Shown: piece by piece, positions 49,601 to 60,590 of the stretch
How positions within the stretch are numbered: position 1 is the stretch's first letter
How the letters are laid out: each line of letters opens with the position of its first letter
Origin: Branchiostoma floridae
Lineage: Eukaryota; Chordata; Leptocardii; Amphioxiformes; Branchiostomatidae
NCBI RefSeq assembly: GCF_000003815.2
Contig: NC_049981.1
Coordinates: 2,684,498 to 2,748,497, forward strand
Reading direction: 5' to 3'
DNA length: 64,000 nt
Made by a program: the position numbers and the translations under genes
Notes under the pieces: generated by a model
What the model was told of the DNA's origin: nothing
What the model saw: only the letters and a program-made list of their open reading frames with translations
Databases searched by the model: none

Positions 49601-52600
49601 GTTAGCCTACACATTCGTCATATGGAGCACCAAGTTGCGAAATGACTATATTTAGCTATAGCTATTGATAAAACTTTTTTAACACTTTGTAAAAATACAC
49701 TGCGTAGCCAACGTACGTATAATTTTATGTATATTTCGAAGGTGATTAAAATGGATCTATACTTACTCGACTATATTGTATATATATTTTCTAACCATTG
49801 CTACTAAACCAGGAATTTTTATGTTTGTAAATTTGATTGTATGTGTATGTAATCATAGTCCGTGTACCTAATTTCGCAAAGGAAGATATATAATTATTAT
49901 ATGCTTCACAAGGAATTGTTTTGTGTATGTATGTATGTTTGTTTGTTTTGTATGCTTGGGTGTTTATTTAGATTACACGTTAAAGTAGAAACTCACCTGA
50001 TCTGGAACTGTTTTGGGACTGGCTGACGAAGTACGTACTGAAACCTAGCGCAGGCGCAGAAACGGGAAAGAGAAGTTCGTGTTTGGCTTTCCCTCGTTTT
50101 CCTCTGATTTCCTGTGTCCGCTGACTCACCTTCGTCACCTAGGCAACGGGAGAAAATAGATACAACCAAACAGCACCAGATGAAAGTGATCTAGATCCAG
50201 TTTTGCTCACTACTCTTCCACCGGTTGTGACAGGGAGCTAAAGGTGCACTCCCACCGTACTTGCGTCAAGCTTGCGTCACTGCGGGGTTCGTTCACTGCG
50301 TCGCTGTTTTGTTATTTTCTCCGATTCAAAAAAAAAAAAATAGATACTGCGTAATACGTAAAGGTATGACGTAGAAGACGACAAACTACACAAAAAGTAA
50401 GAAAATTCGTTCTTTATCTCTGAAATTCAGTGAGAGTGCACCTTTAGTCTGTACAGTATTTACAGGTTCAATATAAGGGGAAATTCCCCCGTTTTTTTGA
50501 CAAGCACAACGCACAGTGAACCACTGCTTGGCGTCCCGTCCCAAGGACAATAAAGCAATTCAATCTCTATAACTGGATAAAAAGGATATTTACTACCGGA
50601 CGTGTCGAGTGACATCCATCACACTTCTTCAGCGTCACTAGAATGAACTGGCAGAACAATTCGATACAAATACAGCTAACTTTTTAACTGGTTGAACCGC
50701 CAGCTAACGCCTAAGGATTATTACAGCACGTACAGCACTTGATGTAAGCCACAAAGATATACATGTACTTGTCTTTATAGGCATTATTAATTTCGAAACA
50801 AGTAAGTATGTTTACTTGTTTAAGTCTTAAGTTGTTAATGTCAATTAACTGTAAACTATAACATATTACATTCATCCGCACGTTTACCTGGGTTACAACA
50901 TTGTTGCCTTCCGGATCATTAACAGCATAGGCATCTCCGGTCACCGGAAGTCTGACGTAATATCCGGTCCGCCGACGTGCCAAAGGGTTGTACACTGTGA
51001 CAGTGAACTGGAGCAAACAGAAAACAAGAGTTCGTAGGACACAAACCTCCATGAACCAATCATGGTGTCTGCTGTGTGAGATAATGTGTTCCGCAATGAA
51101 TCTGGCTATATAAGGAATGTGGACGATTCCAATTATAAGAGTTGAGTTCTGTGTTAAGCTCTTTTGTCTAAATCAAATTTGACTTGAAATAATTTTTTAT
51201 TTGTCATGCGTTTTCAGTATTTTATGTTAAGATGGTAAGCATTTTTGGGACAAAGAAATGTGCAATAAATGTTAACAAAAAAGTCCCCCTACGTAATGGA
51301 ACAACCGAACAAGTCATTTATTGTAATAGCTGACCTCATGAGATTAATCATTTGCTACTTGAAACACCTCTGTAACGTTAAATCGTCACAACCGATATGA
51401 AATGGGGGACTTCTGATTGGTCAACGCCATGTGGCTATATCATGAGAAATATAATCTCTGCTATCATGAATGACATTTTCATTGTCTGAAACTAGTAAAG
51501 CTGCATCGGTTTTGCACTGCGTACTACACCGTTGTAAACGTACTACTTTTTGCAATACTGAGTTTTCATATGTTCTATGGTACTTACCGACTTTGTAAAT
51601 TCGTCCTCAGTGAGCGGACAGACGCTGATGTTTAGGTAGTTACAGAACTCGGCTACAGGCGGGAGGGCACCAGCTTTCGCCATCCTCTGCTGCAGGGTCA
51701 TACTGGTGATAACCTGTGCAACAGTTACAGTCAAGTTACAGTCAAGTTACAGTCAAGCTACAGTCAGGCGTTCCTGCGGGAGGCCCGGGACCGAGGACAA
51801 TGGTAAATACACCGTGCTGTATTTTATGTATGTCATACTCATCCAAGAAAAACATAGTCACGTTTCAATGAGAAATGCGCCAAAAGTTGAGAAAATTTGG
51901 TGTCCTCGAACATAAAACTATAACAGCAGCATCCAACGTCCGAATCCGGCACTTAAATTTTCGACGGCGTCGCACTCGGCGCACACGGAGTGCGTTCGAT
52001 TTACTACTATTCGAAGGAAGCTCGTGTGATATAACTTAGAACCCAATGTGATACTGAAAATTATCACCCGGTCCGGAACACCCGTTATCGCGGCCCAGGT
52101 TTAACAGTAGGTACGAACGTTACCTGGCACTCTACTGCGCCTGCGTGGAGCCGCATAGCGTAGTCATTTGCCACGTGTTGTTTCTCTGTGCCGCTAATAA
52201 AGCAAACAAATAAACAAACATCAACTATATAACTTTATGACTATCAGAAGTTGTTTGACTGACTTGGACATAGAAATAATCTAGGGTCGATAATGTCGCA
52301 TACAGAAACTTATTAGAGAACAAACTTTCAATATCTTTAGGAAAGACAAAATTGTTTTATTCATAATAGGTACCTTACGGCGTCGTGATGTTGTGCTACG
52401 CCCATCGCCTCCCCTGTGAATATTGAAGATACGAAATCATAATTTTGCTATGAGAAGTCGTTTTCAATATGTAATGGTTTTGTATTCAGTTAGGGTCACG
52501 CTGACGTCACATTTTCAAACCAGGACCCACCCAGGCTGTCTGTGGAAACTCAAAAATAGAAATGTAACGTTATACATAAAATTATACACAAATAATGTCC

Positions 52601-55600
52601 GCGACTATTCTCCTAGGTCTTGTGTACATTGGTGTATTTTATATCATACTTTGTCGTTCCTGAAAGCTGCCCGGCCGGGCCCCGGTTTGGAAATGTGACG
52701 TAGGCCTTAGTACTTGGAGAAGGCAAGTTAAACCTGTATGATACTTATAATCAAGAGTTAAGACCAACCAAATATGGTGCACATTCATACAACAGAAAAA
52801 AAAAAGATTCTGCTATACAAAGCGCTGCTTTTTCCTGATTGCTTCTTTCACTTCACGCCAACGTATTTTATTCAAATTAATACATGTAAACTTACTGAAA
52901 CGCTTCGACGTCGGCAGAGGAACTTTGTCGGAAACTTCGTGCTCCGATACTTCCAACTGCTTACAAACCTGCCGAAGAGAAAGGCGTCTAAATATTTCCT
53001 ACCACTTGCAATTATTGTACATTCTACACCCAGTTGTTACATCCCCATATACTAAGATGTTAGAAGTTGCAAACGTAATATAAAATCCGCATGTGCTAGT
53101 GACAGGAACCCTGGGTAATATGTCAAAGGTGAATTCCCATTACAAGTAAACAGTCTCGTGTCGACCATTGTTACGATTTGAGAAACAATGTCTGGAACGT
53201 AACGGCGCTTGCAAAAACATGTAGCAGTATTCTTTACATTTATCGGGCCTTAATCTTTGACATATTACCTAGAATTCCTATCACCCGCACATGCGTAATG
53301 AACTCTGGAAAAGGCTTATTCACCTTTCTGGTGTAGTAAATTGTTGCACTCCCAGTAAAGTGTCAAATAACATGCTACACTTTGCAACATTTTTGCCCTA
53401 CCTGTAGCAGATTGTTACATCTCCTGACATATCCCTTGAATGCAGGCCTGGAGGTGAAATAACCAGACCAGAACGCGTGCGGTTGGTCAGCGTACGGGAA
53501 GAAGTCGGCCGTGTTGTTGTGCGCAAACTTGACGCCAGGGGGCGTTGCTGAAGCCTTGTTCTTGTGGTAGATGTAACAGGACGGAGATGAGTACAGGAGA
53601 TTCACCTTGTGCTTGTCCTGCAATGTAAGATTAGACAATCATGACTCAGCAAAGAGCATTATTGTCCAAAAGTCTCTCTTATACAATTGTTTTTTCAACA
53701 ACAAGCAGAAAAACTTCAAATATTTGAGATTGGTATTCATCCACCTTGATGGTTTAACTCATGTTTGTCTATGAAAAGCCTTTCAAACATACCTTAGGTT
53801 ATGTCATCAGGCCTCTCGTATTTCTATGTCTTCACAATAACCGAATAGTCTAGAAAACATGCTGAGGCCACTCGGGCTTAATTCTATGGATGACATCTAC
53901 GCATGCATTGATGTTTGCCTGTGCTCAAAACAAAGATTTGGCCACATGCGACTTAGTAGCTTCGCTTGTCAATCAGAACTTCATGCTTGTCAGAAGACCT
54001 GTTCTCCAGACTAAGGGGGCAAATGGTCTGGGCATGGTACCACGGCGCCCTTGTTCTCCTCTTTGAACAAGAATCAGGATAAAAACATATTGAAATGTTG
54101 ACGTTTGTCTCTGTATGTGAACAAAAGACAAATCAGAAAGAATGGGACGTTGCTTAGCAGAATTTGTTTTTGTTGGATTTTTCTTCGCCGCCTCGCATTA
54201 GTTCTAGGGTCTTAATCGAGGATAAAGTTAGTGCGGCCTTTACTGACTACTCTCATGGTCTTACCGCCATACTGTTGGTGTGTGTAATAAGTTTGTCCAT
54301 GTTCTTGAACCACGTGTGCGCCGCCTGGTACTGGAAATCCGACCCCATGGTCCACATGATGTGGTCTGTTTGGAAATGCTTCACCTGGGGGTACAAAATA
54401 ACGATAGTGCACCTTTATTCAAGGGGTATTCTATTTAGGGAATATCAAGTTGACGGACTGTGGTTTTAAATTGCAATATCTTCAATACATGATGCAGTCG
54501 TGATGATGCAGGGCACATCGTCGTCGCCTTGACATCATTAAATGCCCTGATTTTTAAAACATTGGATAAAGGTTACCCCGCAAATAAATGTGAACTAACT
54601 GCTTAGAATAACTACCGAGGAATTAGTACAACACGACTTATAACAAACATGATTGTATTCCATTATTTCCTATGCTTTCTGTGCATGGTTTAGTGTGGTT
54701 CTTACATTTTCATAACTTAATGGGTATCAGAGGCCTTTTTCACAAAGTTCAGGTTATTTGTGTTTGCTTCTAGATCTGGTTAATATTAATATCGTTTGAT
54801 TTTACGTGCTATTTTAAATTTTATACAGGGTTACGTAGCTTGCTCACAAAGTTATGGCCACGCTATCAAATGTGATTCAAACCGACATGGAAGCCTGACT
54901 ACAATCCCCATCTGTACTGACCTGATCCAGGACGTGTTGACAGCGATGCCGACCCGATTGGCCACGTTGTAGTCATGTAGAGACATGTCATCCTGGAACA
55001 AATAAAAAAGATCTTTGGTGGTTAAAGCTGATATTTGCTACCAATGTACCAAAACCATTGAACTGTCCGAAGATTAACTACAGTTCCACGACCCCATACC
55101 TTTGCCAAATGATTTTACGTTCACAACTGGTGTATTAGGCGTGTTCCTCAAGAAGTATGCAAATAAAGGTCCTTATTTGCATAAATTATTTTGTTTAATC
55201 ATCTCCTCAACCCGAATAAGAGACGTACACAAACGGTCGTAAGCTATATAAGAGAGAAGGCTATAGTTACTGTAGCATTTATAAAATTAACTTATGCAAA
55301 TGAGGTTCTCATTTGCATAATGAATGCATGTCAAATGATGTTCACCCAGACCTAACTTCCAAATGACACATGTAAGATATTCCCGTCATTTACTTCAATC
55401 TCATTATACATGCAAATTAGACATTCATTTGCATAATGTTTATCTAATGTTTATCACCTCACCTCAACAGGTTGGTCCTGACAGCCGATGTCGAAGCACA
55501 GGCCGCCTGGCGGGACGTAGTGGTTGTACAGGGCGCCTGCATGGAGGGTGTGAATTAATGTTGAACCACGAACATACACAGCTGTTTAATGTCCTCTACT

Positions 55601-58600
55601 TAGATACCACTTGTAATTGGTTCACTGATAGATCTTTTCTAACAGCTAGACATTTTATAATATTTTTTTCTATTTGGACAGACGGGGACAATGTGGCACA
55701 GTACAAACAGAAGGTAAAGGTAGTCTTTTCTTTTACCTCCCCTACTGAAGTCAGATACGCATTATTACACCTGGGTGAAGTGAGGAAGGTCGTGTAAAGT
55801 GTCTTTCCTAAGGGCACAACGTCGGGGGCAAAGCGGGTATCGAACTCGGGACCTCTAAATTCCCAGCTGAACGTGACATAAGAACGTGAGAAATGTGACA
55901 TAAAAGCAGTATGTCACGTTGTGGTACTCTTAGACTAGTTCCTAGCCTGTGATGTTATTGTACCCACCTGTGAAAAGGTCTGCAGCCGCTCCAAGATCGT
56001 CCGGACTCGCTCGCCAGATCTCCTCCATGTTCCTGTACTTCAGTCGGTTCGCCTTGTCCTGGTAGTCCAGCCGCCCGAAGAAGAACCCGTCAAATCCCAT
56101 CTAGAAAAAGAGAATATAAGGAAGGCTCTTCAGCGGTTTTAGTCCACAGAGAAAGTGTACAGTTAATAGAATAGAATAGATAGCATTTGTGGCTGTACAG
56201 GACACAATTTTTTGGTGGTGGATAGCTCATGTGCTCGGAAGAAGTCACAAAGTTTGGGCCACCTAGCATTTATTTCTGGAATCGCAGTGTCGTTTTTGTC
56301 AAAAATTTCAGAAGAGGATAACTCAGGAAAGGAATAAAGGATTTTCACGATTTTTGGTACGCAGGTAGCTCAGCGTTTAAGATGAAATATCATTTTTGCA
56401 AAATAGGAGGGAAGAAATTTGCCCAATTAATGTGAAAATTCCGTCAGAGCGCGCAGTTTTCAAGGTACATCCATCTAAGCCCCAGACATAATATGGTCTT
56501 GACATTTGAATGTCTGATAGCAAAAAGGTCAGGATAAAGAGAAGCAAGTTTGGGCTCCCTATCATTTAATTTTAGAACTGCAGGGGCGTTTTTACGAAAA
56601 TTTCCAAACACTGAATAATGATGGGAGCTTCGTACTTGCATGACTTGTGACATGTGACATTTAGTTGAAGGTGAATATCAACATGCATAAATTATGAAAA
56701 TTAGTGAGTAATTTGTATTGAGTCTATTTTATAGACGTATGAGGTCTCCAAATTCTAGTTTGATTTTTTATAGGCAACATGTTCGGTTGCATTTACCTGC
56801 GCGAACAGTGAGGCCTGCTCACGGGAGTGTCCGAAAGGATCTATGTGCCAGGCCGCTAGGGGGCGCCCGCACTCCCCAAACGTGCTGTTGAGGAACTGCA
56901 GACCCACAGTCATCTGGTCGATGATAGCGTTGTAGTGCGTACTGGCCTCGTCATTCATGCACCAACCTCCGTTTATAAACTCCAGCTGGCCTGAAGAAAG
57001 ACAGAACAGTTTTATTCTCAATGTTTCGTCACAGAGCGCGCACCCAGAATTTAATGTACACGGTATATGGCCTCTACCTTCACAGGTCTCAAGAAAAATA
57101 GAAATTGGACAAATTCAGATGACATGCCAGAGGAGTTAGCTGAACGAGGAGTATGGTTTGCGAACTAGCTAACTCCTCTGACAGTCATTTATAAATGCCC
57201 TGAAGAAGATCACAGTTGGTGGCATCGTGTGGCGCAATCGGCGAGGTGTTTGGCCAAACCCAGAGGTGCTGGCCATGGGTTCAAATCCGCTAATGTGCAC
57301 CTATGTTGGGAAATGCCTTTTACACGACTTTCCTCACTTCACTCAGGTGAAAATGTGTACCTAGAGTCCCTCGAATAGGACATTAAATCAAGGTCCCGTA
57401 TGCGTGTTGGGGAGAGGCACCAACTTAAGGAAAAGAGTAGGGGTAGGTTGATCAAACCGCTAATGGTCTGGTCTCCGGGTTGACTTCTTGACAAGGTTTT
57501 AGTCACATTTTATGTCAATCCTTCCACAAATGTTGTAAAACTAAATTAACAATAAATATTTGTTTAATGGATGAAGAATCTTGTGATTCGGTTCGTACCT
57601 TTACCGACGAGTTTCCTGACCCTATCCCTCATGTCTCCGTCCTGTTCCTGCCACCACCGGTAGAAGAACGCCATCTCCACGTAGATGAACGTCCTGCTCG
57701 GCTTCATCTCCAACTGGGGGATGACTGAATCCAGGATGTACTGAACACCCGCGATCTGGATACTGTTATTGGCTGGGAAAGGACAACATGATCTTTGAAA
57801 CATCTTGAGAACAAGGCTGAGTGAAATAAATAATAGAGGTTTATGCTCATAGAAGTTTTTGCCACGGAAATCTTGTTTCTTGCGCATTGTATGTGTTTTA
57901 TAAAAGCTCTGAGTCATTGAGAGAGCTACCCCAGGAAAGGAAGAGAGAGAGAGAGAGAGAGAAACAAAGAGAAAGAGAGCGAGAGAGAAGGGGAGCGCGC
58001 ACGTGCGCGCGCGCTAGAGAGAGAGACAGACAGAGAGACAGAGATAGAGAGAGACATGGAGAGAGAGAGACAGAAAAATCTGAGACAAACGGAGACAGAG
58101 AGAGAGAGGGTAAGAGAGATAAGAGAGCGACACAGTAACAGTGGCATAAGGAAAAGGATGACAGAGTGGAAAATAGATAGGAGAGAGGGGAGACACAGAA
58201 AGAGAGCTAGAGAGGTAAATCCAAAGTGAGAGAAAGTGAGAGAGTGAGAGAAAGATGGAATGAGAGAGAGACTTGTACCTCCGTAGTAGTACTGGTCCAC
58301 AGTCTTGAGCCAGCCGACGTCGTCATGAGTGTGGGGCACCAGGTGCACATTTACATAGCCTGGCTTCACAGGCAGCGCCGCGCATTTCTGCAAGAAGATT
58401 AACCGCGAAGATACATGAGTCTGTTTCTAGGGTCTGCATATAAGCCTTCTTTCGTAAGATCAGACTTTAAAAAATTCTGGTTATTTTGATAGAGATGATT
58501 AACGAATTGAAATTATGTAAATGAACCTTATTTCCATAATCAATGAGAAATACACAAAATACATCAGTAGTAAAGGCTAAACTTATGGCGCTGTTATGGG

Positions 58601-59580
58601 GACGTGCAACTCAACAATAACAAAATCCTACATATTCTAGGATTTTTACTGGCCGCTGGCTGGGGTATAGAATTTTCGATGCACGACTTTTTGTATTTAA
58701 CACTCTGTTTACAATCAAATTCTTTGAACAGTTGATGTAAGAATGCGCAGCAAACATTGTACTTTTTGTTTAGTTTGTTAATATCATTGTTTTTGTACGA
58801 ATGCAATATGTATATCTGTTTGCTTAATATGGGACGTTAAAATACAAGTGCCTGATATGCATTTCAGTTTTACATTGTTGAACTGTATCTGTTGGATGAC
58901 TTAGACTCCCTAAAATTGCAAATATAAAAAATGAAGCAAGCATCACTTAAGCTTTCTGCATACCAAATATCATGACGATTTGTCAAGCCCTTATTTAGTT
59001 TTTCTTTTTCAAAATCTAAATGCCTCAAGAGCTATCTACCACTCAAAAATCATAACCACAGCATGTTTAGAACTCGAGATGTAAAAAAAAAACGGAAGGG
59101 GCTCAAAACCTAATCGTTTCAAAGTCTCATGAGGACCTACCCACATACAAAATATCAATGAAACCCACCCAGGCCTGTAACCGGGAACACGTTTGTTTTT
59201 CTAGGCCTCATTGCTATAGCGGGGCCAGCCCGACAAAAACAACAAAGTATGAACCAAGATTAAACATTAACGATATATTTATATTGGGCTCGTTGGGTGA
59301 TTACTTTTCTAACTTAAAACATTGCATTTGTATTATTATGTCACATATGATGCATGATATCTCACAGTGTACTACATATAATCATGCATCTTTCTTTTAT
59401 ATAAGAGAACAATACATGAATGGAAAATATTATTAGTTACGTTGAATAATAAAATAATATTAGTTACGTTACTATAGAAGGAAGGGTATAGCGTGTTACC
59501 TTGTAACCACAGGCGTCTTGTGCTGATCCCCAAACGATCACAAATGCCAGCACCAACAGTAGACACACCCAACGGTACAT
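40684..59580 (-). CDS. MAN2B1: Lysosomal alpha-mannosidase (GH38)
   Basis: Exons: 59500-59580, 58279-58387, 57599-57772, 56797-56990, 55968-56100, 55463-55536, 54922-54992, 54265-54384, 53402-53617, 52896-52968, 52374-52413, 52124-52193, 51588-51713, 50888-51007, 49997-50138, 47531-47749, 45515-45696, 44827-44959, 44132-44212, 43877-43937, 42788-42966, 42120-42260, 41353-41455, 40684-40799. It encodes ~985 aa, near the family length of ~1000. Order: signal peptide ([15 protein letters not shown]); [10 protein letters not shown] with zinc ligands H48/D50; WHIDPFGHS with predicted nucleophile D172; [42 protein letters not shown] with a zinc His; then beta domains with [19 protein letters not shown] and [14 protein letters not shown]. 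By family it removes alpha-linked mannose from N-glycans in lysosomes, using zinc. Two oddities: exon 7 is one base short, and a short exon seems missing between exons 15 and 16 (phase 1 to 0). Confidence 0.93.
40926..41206. repeat. GA-rich low-complexity tract
   Basis: About 280 bp of GAGAGA with interruptions, in the last intron of the mannosidase gene. Long open frames here are compositional artefacts. Confidence 0.95.
43041..43578. mobile_element. Element with ATGCCCGTAGCCAGG ends
   Basis: Ends ATGCCCGTAGCCAGG and CCTGGCTACGGGCAT are inverted with G-rich / C-rich subtermini. Two internal tandem-like blocks share GAAATTTTGACCCTCT-like and GCCATTTCCTGCA words. 538 bp in intron 20 of the mannosidase gene. 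Confidence 0.8.
44345..44770. mobile_element. Foldback element with ~110-bp arms
   Basis: The left arm, with ATATTGGAGTTCTC...CAGAGCTTCTGAATGGAGTT, mirrors the right arm AACTCCAGTCAGAAGCTCTG...AAACTCCAATA. Lies in intron 18 of the mannosidase gene. Confidence 0.65.
46045..46130. mobile_element. CAGGTCC-rich MITE, interrupted copy
   Basis: AATCAGGTCCAGGTTCAGGT, then its inverse ACCTGGACCTGAATTTTCTG. The usual terminus is cut off by the element beginning at 46129. Confidence 0.6.
46129..47300. mobile_element. Element with CCGGTGTGACAGCGATCTCG ends and G/C-cluster arrays
   Basis: Ends CCGGTGTGACAGCGATCTCG and CGAGATCGCTGTCACACCGG are exact inverses, flanked by TA on both sides. Inside each end are several CGATCTCGCCCCCC/GGGGGGCGAGATC modules in both orientations. 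The centre is partly unsequenced. Inserted in intron 16 of the mannosidase gene. Confidence 0.78.
46851..47079. other. Assembly gap (229 N)
   Basis: Run of N inside the G/C-cluster element; its hairpin-prone sequence may explain the break. Confidence 0.99.
48084..49016. mobile_element. piggyBac-like non-autonomous element
   Basis: Ends CCCTATTCAGACCGGG and CCCGGTCTGAATAGGG are inverted and both flanked by TTAA (48080-48083, 49017-49020), the target site used by piggyBac elements. 933 bp without a transposase. Several GACGTCAT motifs lie in the interior. Located in intron 15 of the mannosidase gene, where an exon also seems missing. Confidence 0.82.
49415..49610. mobile_element. GC-ended MITE
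   Basis: Ends ACGTCACATTTTCAAACCGG and CCGGTTTGGAAATGTGACGT with GGGCCCG cores; same family as 16161-16390 and 52491-52710. Confidence 0.8.
50238..50447. mobile_element. MITE with CTAAAGGTGCACTC ends
   Basis: CTAAAGGTGCACTC and GAGTGCACCTTTAG are exact inverses 210 bp apart. Lies in intron 14 of the mannosidase gene. Confidence 0.75.
52491..52710. mobile_element. GC-ended MITE
   Basis: Ends GACGTCACATTTTCAAACCA and CCGGTTTGGAAATGTGACGT; third copy of this family, in intron 10 of the mannosidase gene. Confidence 0.78.
53866..53925. mobile_element. Degenerate end of the ATGGATGACATCC MITE family
   Basis: GAGGCCACTCGGGCTTAATT then ATGGATGACATCTACGCATG. Confidence 0.4.
54420..54600. mobile_element. 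Degenerate MITE with TTCACCTTTATCCG ends
   Basis: The right end GGTTACCCCGCAAATAAATG and GTGAACTAAC are recognisable, and an AATATCAAGTTGACGGAC core matches 36990-37202. The left end is lost. Confidence 0.55.
55745..55870 (-). mobile_element. tRNA-derived SINE fragment
   Basis: The minus strand has a B-box-like GGTCCCGAGTTCGATACC followed by AAAGACACTTTACACGACC, as in the copy at 8640-8905. In an intron of the mannosidase gene. Confidence 0.6.
57096..57190. repeat. Palindromic hairpin repeat
   Basis: AGATGACATGCCAGAGGAGT and ACTCCTCTGACAGTCAT form arms; related to 7555-7664. Confidence 0.6.
57225..57480 (+). mobile_element. tRNA-derived SINE with A and B boxes
   Basis: The tRNA-like head has an A box in GTGTGGCGCAATCGGCG and a B box in ATGGGTTCAAATCC about 35 bp later. 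The family body follows, with ACGACTTTCCTCACTTCACT. It cannot be a functional tRNA because cloverleaf pairing is poor and the element recurs. Confidence 0.75.
57935..58275. repeat. GA-rich low-complexity tract
   Basis: About 340 bp of GAGA-type sequence inside intron 2 of the mannosidase gene, ending only a few bases from the exon 2 donor (58279). Confidence 0.9.
58400..59499. other. Mannosidase intron 1, nothing further recognised
   Basis: No exon or intact element seen; stretches around 58930-59170 look like old dispersed repeat by wording only. Confidence 0.35.
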
Positions 59581-59599
59581 CTTAGGGTCTGTAGTGAAG

Positions 59600-60590
59600 C
59601 CACAAAACATTGGAGACGATACGTTGTGAAAGCACCTGCTGTTATGCCCAGCGTGTGACCCGTGTGTCATGTGAGCGGTATCGGTGACGTGAAAAGTTCA
59701 ATGTCCAAACTCTGGCCCGTTCCAGGCTACCTGGGTTTGTATTGTTGATATAATGATCATGTAATGGTAAAAGGAGTATGTGGAACGTACCTCACTTTAG
59801 CAGTGTTGGCTTGCGCAATTGCATTCCTCTTTTCGCTCTCCCATCCCAATGTATTCCGCAAAAATTTCGGGAAAATGCAGATGTTTTCCCCGTAGCCCTT
59901 TGTCAAGCTACTTGCACACAAGAATACCATTAGGCTTGCCCTGGAGTATTGTTTGCGAGTAAAAAAAGGAAACTATCTACTTTGTGGACCAGACTTATTC
60001 AGAATTATTCTTTACCATTTGGCTAGCTCTATACTATTGTGTGTGAGAAAAAAGTTCATATTTACAGTAACACCCAATATCTAACCTACGCTTTGATTGA
60101 CTAATTACAGATTGAAGTAAAACAATAAAACACAAGGAAAAAAGAATCAAGTATACCTACAGGGGAAAACATAATAAACCAGTCACTAACACATTCACTC
60201 AATAAGAGTAGTATCCAGAACTGGTTATCAACACGATTATTGCATGTGAGCCTACAGGTAGTACTAATACATAAAAGGAAGCACTCACTTTTGTAATGTA
60301 ACAATACAAATTTTTGATATCTGTACATTTAATAGAAGTAGCTACTTAAGTGTTCTACTGAAATATACACAATATTTTGCAGTTACATGTTAAACACGAG
60401 ACTTCCACGAACACATCCCTTCACCAAATAATCATAACTTTATTAAAGACTTTAACTCTTATTCATGTATTACTAAAGAGTACCTATCCCAATAGCAAAT
60501 GACTGCACAAACGCGAGTTCCCCACAAACCCACGCACACTACCAAAAACATATTCACCTTCTTGATGAAAGTAACAATTAATTTATGTAC
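59600..60590. other. Upstream region of the mannosidase gene
   Basis: No gene seen. Must contain the promoter; no clear TATA box or CpG cluster was identified by eye. Confidence 0.35.

Noticed and set aside
57225..57310. tRNA gene
   Set aside because: A and B boxes are present, but pairing is poor and the sequence is part of a dispersed SINE.
57926..58393. 155-codon minus frame joining mannosidase exon 2 to a GA tract
   Set aside because: Only the first ~36 codons are exon; a GT donor at the tract edge ends the exon.
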